DNA of 64,000 nucleotides from Burkholderia vietnamiensis LMG 10929. GTDB taxonomy: Bacteria > Pseudomonadota > Gammaproteobacteria > Burkholderiales > Burkholderiaceae. The notes under the pieces were generated by a model. It did no database searches. It had not been told where the DNA came from and saw only the letters and a program-made list of their open reading frames with translations. Of the stretch, positions 56,556 to 64,000 are shown piece by piece. The DNA lies in NCBI RefSeq assembly GCF_000959445.1, contig NZ_CP009630.1:1054001-1118000 (forward strand), given 5' to 3'. Numbering within the stretch: the first letter of the stretch is position 1; each line of letters begins with the position of its first letter. The position numbers and the translations under genes were made by a program.

Positions 56556-57295
56556 ATCGCGTCCAGCATTGCGGCATCGACCATCCGATTCCCTTCTACT
56601 CGCTCGCAGACGGCGAAGCTGTCCGTAATCGACTCGATCGCTATCTCGACAAGAAAATGGCCGAATGGGCGGCAACCGTCCCCTACGCGAGCCATCTCGA
56701 AGGCAGCAAGCTCGATAGCCAGTGGTATCGCCGTCATACCATCGAGCACGTCTGGCGCATTCGTCTCAGCCGCTCCGCGCACGCCAAGGCTCTCCACGCG
56801 ATCACGAAGATCTCTCCCGAGGCCGCGCAGCTGTATGCGGAATACCAGGCCGAGGAAATGAATCACGACACGCTGTTCAGGCAAGACTGCAAGGCACTCG
56901 GCGTAACCGACGAGGAGTTGTACGCGACCGAGCCATTCCTCGCGACGAGGCTGCTGCAGGGGTTTTTCTACTTCATCGCCGAACACGAGCATCCGATCGG
57001 CGTGGTCGCGTCCAGCTACCTGGTCGAATACACGACCGCGAAGCTCACGCCCCGCCAGATCAAGTCGATGAAGGAGACGCTCGGTGAGGACAAGATCAAG
57101 GGGCAACTCGCGCACATCAATACGGACGTCGGAGACGATCACGCGGGCGAGATGTGGCGCATCCTGCGCTACCTGATTCGCGAGGAGGCGGACGTCGACA
57201 AAGTGCTGCGCTATTTCGACGACATCCAGACCATTCTCGCGCTGTATTTCCGCGAGCTCTTCGAGGCCACAGTCGGCCACCGCGCGGCAGCCTGA
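56552..57295 (+). CDS. Haem-oxygenase-fold iron-containing redox enzyme (HDO-like)
   Basis: 247 residues, all-helical TenA/PqqC/HDO superfamily. Candidate metal ligands are E102 and H105 (AEEMNHDTLF), E144/E159 and D195-H197 (DVGDDHAGEM). Proteins of this fold (UndA, BesC, SznF, PolF) use a diiron site and oxygen for C-C cleavage, desaturation, N-oxygenation or ring formation. A ferredoxin gene follows directly, a sensible electron source. The reaction here cannot be told from sequence. Confidence 0.82.
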   Translation: MNRVQHCGIDHPIPFYSLADGEAVRNRLDRYLDKKMAEWAATVPYASHLEGSKLDSQWYRRHTIEHVWRIRLSRSAHAKALHAITKISPEAAQLYAEYQAEEMNHDTLFRQDCKALGVTDEELYATEPFLATRLLQGFFYFIAEHEHPIGVVASSYLVEYTTAKLTPRQIKSMKETLGEDKIKGQLAHINTDVGDDHAGEMWRILRYLIREEADVDKVLRYFDDIQTILALYFRELFEATVGHRAAA

Positions 57296-57316
57296 GCCAC
57301 TTTCGACGGAGCGGAC

Positions 57317-57598
57317 ATGCATACAGTCATCATCAGCACGACCGGCGAATCGTTCGCGCTGCCGCACGACGCGTATCTGTCGGACGCGGCGGAGCTTCAA
57401 CTGGGCGGACTGACCTTCGGATGCCGCGCGGGAATGTGCGGCATTTGCGTGATCGAGGTACTGGCGGGCATGGACAATCTTTCGCATCCCGAAGACAAGG
57501 AAAGCACGTTTCTCGAATGGCTCGGTCACGACCACGGCGACAAGCGTCTTGCATGCCAGTGCCGGCTGCGCGGCGACGTAACGATTCGACAGTGTTGA
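57317..57598 (+). CDS. Plant-type 2Fe-2S ferredoxin
   Basis: 93 residues. Cluster ligands are C36, C41, C44 (GCRAGMCGIC) and C80 or C82 (LACQC). The pattern C-X4-C-X2-C plus distal Cys is that of chloroplast-type ferredoxins. It starts 21 bases after the diiron-type enzyme and most likely feeds it electrons. The C-terminal residue is also Cys, which is uncommon. Confidence 0.9.
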   Translation: MHTVIISTTGESFALPHDAYLSDAAELQLGGLTFGCRAGMCGICVIEVLAGMDNLSHPEDKESTFLEWLGHDHGDKRLACQCRLRGDVTIRQC

Positions 57599-57611
57599 GG
57601 TCTTGATCGCC

Positions 57612-58205
57612 ATGTTCGATATCGTGATGCTGTCGGGCAGTCCCACCGAGCCGTCGCGCAGTCGGCACCTCCTCCGCATTGCGTCGGAGCGGCTGACTGC
57701 GCGCGGCCACCGGGTGCAGTGCATCGACATCCGGCATCTGCCGGCTGGTGCTCTGCTTCATGCCGACTGGAACGATCCCGCCATTCAGGCGGCGCTCGAG
57801 GCCGTGCAGCACGCGGCCGCCGTCATCGTCGCGACGCCGCTCTACAAAGCGTCCTATTCCGGTTTATTCAAGGCCTTCCTCGACCTGCTGCCGCAGGCGG
57901 CTTTCGCAAACAAGCCGGTGCTGCCGTTCGCGACCGGCGGCAGTCTCGCCCATCTGCTTGCACTCGACTATGCACTCAAACCGGTGCTCACCGCGCTCGG
58001 CGCGCGGCACGTGCTCGACAACGTGTTCGCCACCGAAGCCGACATCGCGCGCGTCGACGGCGAATACCGGATCGCAGCGCCGCTCGCGCAGCGCTTGCAC
58101 GGCGCGGTGGAATCGCTGATGCACGTGCTCGACGAACGTGCGGCGCTTACCCGTCTCGGCACTCTCGCGGCGAGCGAACGAACGGAGATAGCCGTCAACC
58201 CGTAG
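57612..58205 (+). CDS. NAD(P)H-dependent FMN reductase, SsuE/MsuE-like
   Basis: 197 residues from ATG 57612; a TTG at 57603 is less likely because the GAGG site would be too close. Flavodoxin-like fold with phosphate loop LSGSPTEPSRSRHL and VIVATPLYKASYSGLFKAFL, diagnostic of SsuE relatives. Supplies reduced FMN, most likely to the LLM monooxygenase of the same cluster. Its 3' end overlaps the convergent LysR gene by 11 bases. Confidence 0.9.
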   Translation: MFDIVMLSGSPTEPSRSRHLLRIASERLTARGHRVQCIDIRHLPAGALLHADWNDPAIQAALEAVQHAAAVIVATPLYKASYSGLFKAFLDLLPQAAFANKPVLPFATGGSLAHLLALDYALKPVLTALGARHVLDNVFATEADIARVDGEYRIAAPLAQRLHGAVESLMHVLDERAALTRLGTLAASERTEIAVNP

Positions 58206-59178
58206 CGGCGCAGTCGACGGATTCGCACATGCGAGCCGGTGTTACCGCTTCATGCACGTGCTCGCTCATCCCGACTCGCTCGCGGTCGTCCGCGGCCAGA
58301 ACCTCGCGCGCGCGATTGACCAGTTCCTCGGACAGCGTCTCGCAGACCGGGGGGGCCGCGCGCCATCGATGCCAGTACAACGGCACAGGAAGCGGCATGT
58401 CGTGTCGCACGTCGACGAGCCGGCCGTCTTCGAGAAACGGCAGCACCGTCTGCTCCGGCAGCATGCCGTATCCCAGGCCGGACTGGATCGTCTTGAGCTG
58501 CGACGCGATCGACGGCAGCAAGTTTCTTCGATAGCGGCCGACGCTCACGCCGAATGCCGCCTCGAAATACCGTTCGAGCAGCGCCGTGCGTCTGCCGACC
58601 TCGACCGCCGGAGCCAACGATGCAGCGTGGAGATTGAAGCCTTTCTCGAAATGGCGCTCGATGAAGGCCGAACTCGCGACACATCGATAGATCATTGCGC
58701 CGAGCGGTACGGCAATGCAGCCCTGGACTGGCCTCGACACCGTCGACACGCTGCCGATGATTTCACCACGCGCCAGCGCCGGAAAGGCCGGGTCCGCATC
58801 GTCGACAACGACTTCCAGTTCGAGCACGTTGCGCTCGATAATCCGGTGCGCGACCCGGCCGAACCATGCATCGATTGAATACGCATCGACGCCGACCGCG
58901 AGTTGCATGCCGCCCCGATTGCCGCGACGGTCGATCTGGCTGAACGTATCGGCTTCGAGCAGACGCACCGCCGTGGTGTGCTTGAACAGAACTTCGCCCA
59001 CCGGCGTCAGTGCCAGCGGCTTGCTGCGGACCAGCAGGGCCGCCGCCAATGCATCCTCCAGCGCCTTGATGCGTTGCGAGATGGCGGCCCTCGTAATATT
59101 CAGCCGTTCCGCCGCACGCTCGAAACTCCTCGTTTCGACGACGACGGCAAAAGCTTCGAGTTGTTGTCGATCTAGCAC
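58195..59178 (-). CDS. LysR regulator, ArgP/LysG subgroup, of the biosynthetic cluster
   Basis: 327 residues. HTH: FERAAERLNITRAAISQRIK. The pattern RTALLERYFEAAFG, GLGYGMLPEQTVLPFLEDG and PVPLYWHRWRAAPPVCETLS resembles ArgP/LysG, whose members bind lysine, arginine or related amino acids and often control exporters. It is convergent with the biosynthetic operon. Likely cluster-specific regulator responding to an amino-acid-like molecule; that is inference from family and position. Confidence 0.85.
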   Translation of the reverse strand: MLDRQQLEAFAVVVETRSFERAAERLNITRAAISQRIKALEDALAAALLVRSKPLALTPVGEVLFKHTTAVRLLEADTFSQIDRRGNRGGMQLAVGVDAYSIDAWFGRVAHRIIERNVLELEVVVDDADPAFPALARGEIIGSVSTVSRPVQGCIAVPLGAMIYRCVASSAFIERHFEKGFNLHAASLAPAVEVGRRTALLERYFEAAFGVSVGRYRRNLLPSIASQLKTIQSGLGYGMLPEQTVLPFLEDGRLVDVRHDMPLPVPLYWHRWRAAPPVCETLSEELVNRAREVLAADDRERVGMSEHVHEAVTPARMCESVDCAATG

Positions 59179-59605
59179 TGAAATCCCCTACCAAACTTCA
59201 AGCAAGTGATCCGTCCGCTCAACAGCGCGCGCGGGACGAAGGATTGCCCTCTCGTATCGCGCACGAAGAGGGGTTGAGTACCGCGCACTTGCCGTTTCGC
59301 CGCGATGCGGCACGACGACCCGTCATGCCGGGGATTAATCCAGCGGACTCTCCGTTTACCGAGGACGATCTCCGGCGATTCGACAGGGAGGCGGTAAGCC
59401 AACCTCAAATGGGATTAAGAATATTTATTTGATGAGTAACCTGCATAATTTCAAGTCACGGAGCCCATCTTACGTCTTTTTAAAAATCGTATTCACTGGC
59501 AGTTTTAACAGCTCGCTCGAAGGCTAATGCCAAAGCAGGTTATATCCAGAATGAAGATGTTTCAATCGCACGACAACCGATTTCCGCTTTAATTGGAAAC
59601 AATGC
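59179..59605. other. Intergenic region right of the biosynthetic cluster
   Basis: 427 bases with no convincing gene. The stretch 59400-59600 is clearly AT-richer than its surroundings. It contains the LysR promoter at the left and the 3' flank of the lipocalin-like gene at the right. Confidence 0.45.
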
Positions 59606-60106
59606 TCAATCCACGCGCCGCCAGACGGAAATCGGCACATCGCCATTCGGTCGCGGCGTTACGCGATAACTCAATTCATTCCCTTTCAATTCGTAATTCC
59701 TTTTCTGTTCCTGTCCTACCCAATTCGGGAACGACGAGTTTTTGATGTGAAACGTCAGCGTGCCCTCTGCCGGATCGATCGTGATTGAACCGTAATGCGT
59801 GCTTGATCCCAGCACTGCATCTCGATACTCGTCGGGCGTGCCCTTGCTTTTGTCATTCGACGAAAAGCGCGGCCGTTCCGATTTGAAGATCTGCAGCGAA
59901 TAATTTCCGCTCGTGTCGATCAACAGCAAGCCCTTCGGATCGGCACCATAGTCGCGGCCACGCGTCCCATCGGGATGTTGAACGTCGGCGGCGACGAGTG
60001 TCCAGGTACCTGCGAGCGACGGCGCAGCGGACGCGCCGGCCGGAATGATCGATGCGGCCAGTAGCAAGCCAGGGATACCTTGTCTGAGTATCGAACCGAT
60101 GTTCAT
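59606..60106 (-). CDS. Exported lipocalin-like domain protein
   Basis: 166 residues from ATG 60106, which has AAGGAG seven bases upstream; a GTG two codons earlier is less likely. A signal peptide ends GASAAPSLAGTW. The core SLAGTWTLVAADVQHPDGTR, YSLQIFKSERPRF and YGSITIDPAEGTLTFHI matches the lipocalin_5-type beta-barrel. Periplasmic small-molecule binding is plausible. It is divergent from a LysR gene 158 bases away, its probable regulator. Confidence 0.8.
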   Translation of the reverse strand: MNIGSILRQGIPGLLLAASIIPAGASAAPSLAGTWTLVAADVQHPDGTRGRDYGADPKGLLLIDTSGNYSLQIFKSERPRFSSNDKSKGTPDEYRDAVLGSSTHYGSITIDPAEGTLTFHIKNSSFPNWVGQEQKRNYELKGNELSYRVTPRPNGDVPISVWRRVD

Positions 60107-60264
60107 GGTCACTCCTTAGATGAAAGATTTGAAAGACACACCGCCTATATCGGCAACGGAATCCGCATCCATCCCCGTCGGGGGAGATGGTCGAGTTGAT
60201 GGTAGCTGCGAAAATGTGCGATAAATACGATAATTCGAAACGGACCCATAAGAGAAACGACATC

Positions 60265-61155
60265 ATGACCGTTCCTAATCTCGACATGGACGCGCTGCGC
60301 ACACTGCTCGCTGCCGACCGGCTCGGCAGCCTCAATCGCGCCGCGGACCGGATCGGCCGCTCGCAATCCGCGGTCAGCCAGCAGATGCGCAAGCTCGAAA
60401 CGCAGATCGGCCAGCCGCTATTTCGTCGCCAGGGGCGCGGCCTCGTCCCGACGGAGGCGGGTGATCTGATGTTGTCGTATGCACGCCGCATCCTGGAATT
60501 GAATGACGAGGCCGTGCAAGCGATCCGCGGCTCGGCGATCGAAGGCGCGGTTCGCTTTGGTCTGCCCGGAGACTTCGCCGAATCGTGGCTGCCCACCGCG
60601 CTCGGCCAGTTCAAACGCACACATCCTGCGGTGCGCGTGGAAATCGTGGTCGAACGCAACGGACAATTGCTCGAGCGGCTCGACGCAGGCGAGCTCGACG
60701 TCGTGCTCGCGATGGGTGCCGAAAGCCGTGCCGACGCCGAGCACCTGATCACCCTGCCGATGGCGTGGATCGGGCCGGCCGGCCTCGACATCCGTCCGCC
60801 ATCCGGCAAGCCGCTCGATCTTGCGCTGTACAAGTCGCCCTGCATGTTCCGCAAGGCCGGCACGAGCGCGCTGGACAACGCAGGTATCCCGTGGCGACTT
60901 GCCTATACGACAGGCAGCCTGCAAAGCCTGTGGGCGGGCGTCGCGGGCGGGCTGGGGATCACGCTGAGGACGATGGCCGGCGTCCCGCCGACGCTACGCC
61001 GGCTGGGCGAACGGGACGGCCTGCCGCCGCTGCCGTCGGTCGAGCTGTGCATCCACTCGGGCGATCTCGACGCGTCGGCGGCGCTCGTCAGTCTGAAGCG
61101 CGTCGTGGTCGACAATCTGATCGCGAATCTTGCCGATGCACGACGTGCCGCGTAG
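60265..61155 (+). CDS. LysR-family regulator, divergent from the lipocalin-like gene
   Basis: 296 residues from MTVPNLDMDALRTLLAADRL at 60265; the longer upstream frame lacks a ribosome-binding site. HTH: GSLNRAADRIGRSQSAVSQQ with MRKLETQIGQPLFRRQGRGL. The effector domain includes LPGDFAESWLPTALGQFKRT. Probably controls the divergently transcribed lipocalin-like gene. Confidence 0.87.
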   Translation: MTVPNLDMDALRTLLAADRLGSLNRAADRIGRSQSAVSQQMRKLETQIGQPLFRRQGRGLVPTEAGDLMLSYARRILELNDEAVQAIRGSAIEGAVRFGLPGDFAESWLPTALGQFKRTHPAVRVEIVVERNGQLLERLDAGELDVVLAMGAESRADAEHLITLPMAWIGPAGLDIRPPSGKPLDLALYKSPCMFRKAGTSALDNAGIPWRLAYTTGSLQSLWAGVAGGLGITLRTMAGVPPTLRRLGERDGLPPLPSVELCIHSGDLDASAALVSLKRVVVDNLIANLADARRAA

Positions 61156-61323
61156 CGCGATCGCAACCCTAGCCCACAAAACCGTGCCACTTGGACCAGC
61201 AGGTCATGTCATGAAGCGGCTCAGTCGCGGCGCGGCACCAACAACCTGTCGCACCGCGACTGCAACCACTGCCCATAAGGCGCGCAGCAGCCCCGTTCCA
61301 CGCTCCGCCCCAGCGACTCCCCA

Positions 61324-61420
61324 ACAGCCTATCGCTTGTTTTCGCCGAATACAGGCTACGATTTGTATCTTGCAAATACATTCGATAGACTGTATTTACC
61401 CATTACAAGCGATCGCCTGT
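61324..61420. promoter_or_regulatory. Four evenly spaced HipB-type operators (ACA-N10-TGT)
   Basis: Four 16-base dyads begin at 61324, 61351, 61378 and 61405, exactly 27 bases apart. All have ACA-N10-TGT; the inner sequence is related to CTATCG in both orientations (ACAGCCTATCGCTTGT in the first; the fourth reversed is ACAGGCGATCGCTTGT). The array spans the hipBA promoter, as the four HipB operators do in E. coli, though with a different sequence. Confidence 0.7.
61370..61398 (+). promoter_or_regulatory. Predicted hipBA promoter
   Basis: -35 TTGCAA (61370-61375), 17-base spacer, -10 TATTTA (61393-61398), 40 bases before hipB. The elements lie between and across operators 2-4, so HipB binding would block RNA polymerase. 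Confidence 0.5.
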
Positions 61421-61437
61421 CATTCCGCGGAGAGCCC

Positions 61438-61842
61438 ATGGCATTCCCTGTCCAGACCTTGCCCCAATTGCGCCCGATCCTCGTCGGCTTCCGAAAGGCA
61501 GCTGGGCTCACGCAGGCGCAACTCGCGGCCCGCCTCGGCGTCACGCAGCAGTCGTACGCGCAGCTCGAGGCCAATCCCTCGGCAGTCAGTATGGAACGGC
61601 TTTTCAAGGTGCTGAATGTGCTCGGCGTGCGCGTGACGCTCGAGCCCGGCGACGCTGCGGCGCCCGCACCTTCCGCGTCCGCGCCCGAGCAGACATCGCC
61701 GCCATCTCGGCGGCGCTCGTCCGGCTCGTCAAGCCGGTCGGCTCAGCCCGCCCCGGCGCCGGCCGCCGCGAAAGCCACGCGCAAGCAGCCTGCCGCGGCC
61801 GCACCGCGCAAAGCGCGTGACGCCGGCCGCGAGGACTGGTGA
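61438..61842 (+). CDS. hipB: HipB-type antitoxin and autorepressor
   Basis: 134 residues from ATG 61438 with GGAGA upstream. XRE HTH at about 20-60: FRKAAGLTQAQLAARLGVTQ and SYAQLEANPSAVSMERLFKV. After residue 75 comes an Ala/Pro/Ser/Arg/Lys-rich low-complexity tail of about 55 residues absent from E. coli HipB. It nevertheless ends in Trp (GREDW), like the LEW terminus of E. coli HipB that docks into HipA. It overlaps hipA by four bases and presumably binds the four upstream dyads. Confidence 0.88.
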   Translation: MAFPVQTLPQLRPILVGFRKAAGLTQAQLAARLGVTQQSYAQLEANPSAVSMERLFKVLNVLGVRVTLEPGDAAAPAPSASAPEQTSPPSRRRSSGSSSRSAQPAPAPAAAKATRKQPAAAAPRKARDAGREDW

Positions 61843-63176
61843 CGATGGTTCGCCGCCCCCGCCACGACCGTCTCGACCTGTGGATGAACGGCATTCCGGT
61901 CGGTTACTGGGAAATTCGACGCGGCGTCGAACGCCTCGTCTACCTGCCCACCTGGATCGACGATCCGCAGGGTCGGCCGCTGTCCCTGTCGCTGCCATTC
62001 ACGCCGGGCAACCAGCCGCATCAGGGCGCGACCGTCGCCGACTACTTCGACAACCTGCTGCCGGACAGTCAGCCGATCCGCCGCCGCATCGCGCAGCGTT
62101 ATCGGCTGGCGTCCACGGCGCCGTTCGAACTGCTCGCGTCGATCGGCCGTGACTGCGTCGGCGCGCTGCAATTGCTGCCGCCCGGCGAGATGCCGCTGGA
62201 CCTCGAATCGATCGACGGCACGGTGCTCGACGAAGCGGCCGTGGCCGGCGTACTGCGCGACGCGACCGCCGCACCGCTGCCGGGCCATGCCGAATCGGGC
62301 GGCGAATTGCGCCTGTCGATCGCCGGCGCGCAGGAAAAGACCGCGCTGCTGCATCACGGCAACCGCTGGATGCTGCCGTCGGGCAGCACGCCCACCACTC
62401 ATATCTTCAAGCTGCCGCTGGGCCGCGTCGGCAACATGCAGGCCGACATGCGGACGTCGGTCGAAAATGAATGGCTGTGCTCGAAGATCGTCGCCGCTTA
62501 CGGCTTGCCGGTGGCCGCCTGCGACATCGGCCGGTTCGACGATCAGAAGGCGCTGGTGGTCGAGCGCTTCGATCGCAGGCCGTCCCGCGACCGCACATGG
62601 ATCCTGCGGCTGCCGCAAGAGGACATGTGCCAGGCTACCGGCACGCCGTCGGGCATGAAATACGAATCCGACGGCGGTCCGGGCATCGCGGCGATCATGG
62701 GCATCCTCGCGAATTCCGCCGCCGCGCAGGACCGGATGAACTTCTTCGTCACGCAGCTGGTGTTCTGGGTACTCGCGGCCATCGACGGCCACGCGAAGAA
62801 CTTCAGCATCGCGCACTTGCCGGGGAACACGTATCGCAGCACGCCGCTGTATGACGTGTTGTCCGCGCATCCGATCATCGGGACGCGCCGCAACCAGCTG
62901 TCGCCGCGGCGCGCACGGCTCGCGATGGCCGTGTGCGGGAAGAATCGCCATTACGTGATCGGCGACATCCGGCCGCGTCACTGGATCGCGCAAGGCAGCC
63001 GCGTCGGGCTGACCGAGGACGACGTGCGCGCAGCCATGGCCGACGTGGCGGCACGCACGGAAGCGGTGATCGCCGACGTCGCGTCGCACATTCCGGCGGA
63101 TTTCCCGATGGATGTGGCCGACGCGATCTTCGACGGGATGCGCGCTCAGGCGCGCAAGCTGCAGGCGGCCGACTAG
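61839..63176 (+). CDS. hipA: HipA serine/threonine kinase toxin
   Basis: 445 residues from GTG 61839 (ATG 61845 is the alternative). Close to E. coli HipA: PLSLSLPF, FDNLLPDSQPIR, LSIAGAQEKTALL (S160 corresponds to autophosphorylated S150), THIFKLPLG (K191), VVERFDRR, LPQEDMCQATG and AAIDGHAKNFS (catalytic D316, N321). E. coli HipA phosphorylates glutamyl-tRNA synthetase and induces persistence. All key residues are present, so an active toxin is expected. Confidence 0.93.
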   Translation: MTMVRRPRHDRLDLWMNGIPVGYWEIRRGVERLVYLPTWIDDPQGRPLSLSLPFTPGNQPHQGATVADYFDNLLPDSQPIRRRIAQRYRLASTAPFELLASIGRDCVGALQLLPPGEMPLDLESIDGTVLDEAAVAGVLRDATAAPLPGHAESGGELRLSIAGAQEKTALLHHGNRWMLPSGSTPTTHIFKLPLGRVGNMQADMRTSVENEWLCSKIVAAYGLPVAACDIGRFDDQKALVVERFDRRPSRDRTWILRLPQEDMCQATGTPSGMKYESDGGPGIAAIMGILANSAAAQDRMNFFVTQLVFWVLAAIDGHAKNFSIAHLPGNTYRSTPLYDVLSAHPIIGTRRNQLSPRRARLAMAVCGKNRHYVIGDIRPRHWIAQGSRVGLTEDDVRAAMADVAARTEAVIADVASHIPADFPMDVADAIFDGMRAQARKLQAAD

Positions 63177-63484
63177 GCCGCCTGCACACCACGCAGCGTG
63201 CGCAGAATGCGCCCGCACCCGTGGTCCGCACGATGGTCGCCGCCGTGCTCATGCAACTGCGTGCCCAGTACGGAGCCCGTCGTACTCGATCCCGTGCTCG
63301 GCCGAGCGGCGATCGGGACCACGGCCGCCACTGCGCAACCGCACGACCGGCGCACGACCAATGCAATGCGCGAACGGCTCGAAGCGGCATGCCGCCGCGT
63401 GTGCGCGTCCGGCACTCCCTGAAAGCACCGCCGCGGCTGCCGCCCTGCTTGCGGCGGCCGCGCCTAAGCAATCCGCCGTACCGC
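63177..63484. other. Convergent intergenic region with a hairpin
   Basis: 308 bases between the convergent ends of hipA and the dioxygenase-like gene; no gene seen. A 12-bp hairpin with one G-T pair (63432-63443 with 63451-63462, loop of seven) may terminate transcription from either side, but has no T-run. Confidence 0.45.
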
Positions 63485-64000
63485 TCAGCCGGCGTCGCGG
63501 GCGCGCGCCAGCGCGGCGAGGTTTCCTTCGCCGAACCCGTGATGCCCCTGACGCTGCACGATCTCGAAGAAGATCTCGCCGGGCCGGCGCTTGACGAAGG
63601 TCTGGAAGAACAGGCGCGGCACGCCGTCGGCGCCGATTTCGCCGTCGACCAGCACCGCGCAGCGGCGCAACGCGTCGAGATCGACGCCGTGCCCCGGCAG
63701 TCGCGCATCGACTTCGTCGTAATAGCGCGCAGGCGGCTCGACGAATTCGACGCCGTTCGCGCGCAGCGCATCGACGCTCGCGACGATATCGTCGGTCGCG
63801 AGCGCGATGTGCTGCACGCCCTCACCGGGATGATCGGGCAGATACGCGTGCATCAGCTCGGTGCGGCGCGTGCCCTCCTCGTAGACCGGAATCCGCACCG
63901 CGCCGCACGGCGACACCATCACGCGCGATTCCTCCGACACGTGCCAGTGCGCGTCGATCTCGTGGATTTCGCGAAAGTGCAGCAGGTCGTGGTAGAAGTC
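63485..64000 (-). CDS. 4-hydroxyphenylpyruvate dioxygenase-like (VOC) protein, 5' end outside window
   Basis: The last 171 codons of a glyoxalase/VOC-fold dioxygenase; the start is beyond the right edge. Visible iron ligands are His in GEGVQHIALATDDI and Glu in GEIFFEIVQRQGHHGFGEGN, the C-terminal HPPD signature. The upstream segment FYHDLLHFREIHEIDAHWH is consistent with a VOC repeat. It could be a true HPPD (tyrosine catabolism) or the HPPD-like half of a QuiC-type dehydroshikimate dehydratase; the missing N-terminus would decide. Confidence 0.82.
   Translation of the reverse strand, partial: DFYHDLLHFREIHEIDAHWHVSEESRVMVSPCGAVRIPVYEEGTRRTELMHAYLPDHPGEGVQHIALATDDIVASVDALRANGVEFVEPPARYYDEVDARLPGHGVDLDALRRCAVLVDGEIGADGVPRLFFQTFVKRRPGEIFFEIVQRQGHHGFGEGNLAALARARDAG

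Overview
The window reads as a high-GC beta-proteobacterial chromosome segment, most likely Burkholderia sensu lato. Reasons: dense GC-rich coding with Burkholderia-style efflux, TonB and LysR gene content, a DUF4148 protein, and IS3/ISNCY elements of types common there. This assignment is inference; no rRNA or tRNA gene is present to confirm it.

Layout. 0-7 kb (minus): a heavy-metal efflux operon in the order response regulator, sensor kinase, outer-membrane factor, adaptor, CusA/CzcA permease; the permease runs off the left edge. 7.4-12 kb (minus): a DUF4148 protein, a candidate small RNA, a P-type ATPase with an FNR/Anr-type box upstream, a lipoprotein and a COG4705 membrane protein, with PmrA/QseB-like direct repeats near two of them. 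12.4-15.3 kb: mobile-element debris (Tn3 transposase head, an IS3 element, a truncated ISNCY transposase). 15.4-23.4 kb (minus): aldehyde dehydrogenase, a periplasmic molybdenum hydroxylase with its tri-haem cytochrome c, a monooxygenase-fold protein, and an oxidoreductase with a TetR regulator and paired operators. 23.6-26.8 kb: an RND drug-efflux permease without partner genes. 26.9-40.7 kb (minus): a peptide-uptake module made of YejABEF, a TonB-dependent receptor, an XRE-cupin regulator, a TPR protein, two ExbD, ExbB and TonB. 41.9-46 kb: LysR regulator divergent from an aldehyde dehydrogenase / carboxymuconolactone decarboxylase-like / quinone oxidoreductase operon.

46.2-59.2 kb is the most unusual part. 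A nine-gene plus-strand operon encodes a DUF1611 protein, an EPSP-synthase-like enzyme with altered catalytic residues, a PhyH-type dioxygenase (frameshifted here), a HisC-like aminotransferase, two ATP-grasp ligases, a haem-oxygenase-fold diiron-type enzyme, a 2Fe-2S ferredoxin and an FMN reductase. Divergent from it lie a luciferase-like flavin monooxygenase, an MFS exporter and a 66-residue protein; a LysR regulator closes the locus. It looks like a biosynthetic cluster for a small, amino-acid-derived metabolite. I do not recognise the product.

59.6-64 kb: a lipocalin-like protein with divergent LysR, a hipBA toxin-antitoxin operon preceded by four evenly spaced operators, and the C-terminal part of a 4-hydroxyphenylpyruvate-dioxygenase-like protein cut by the right edge.
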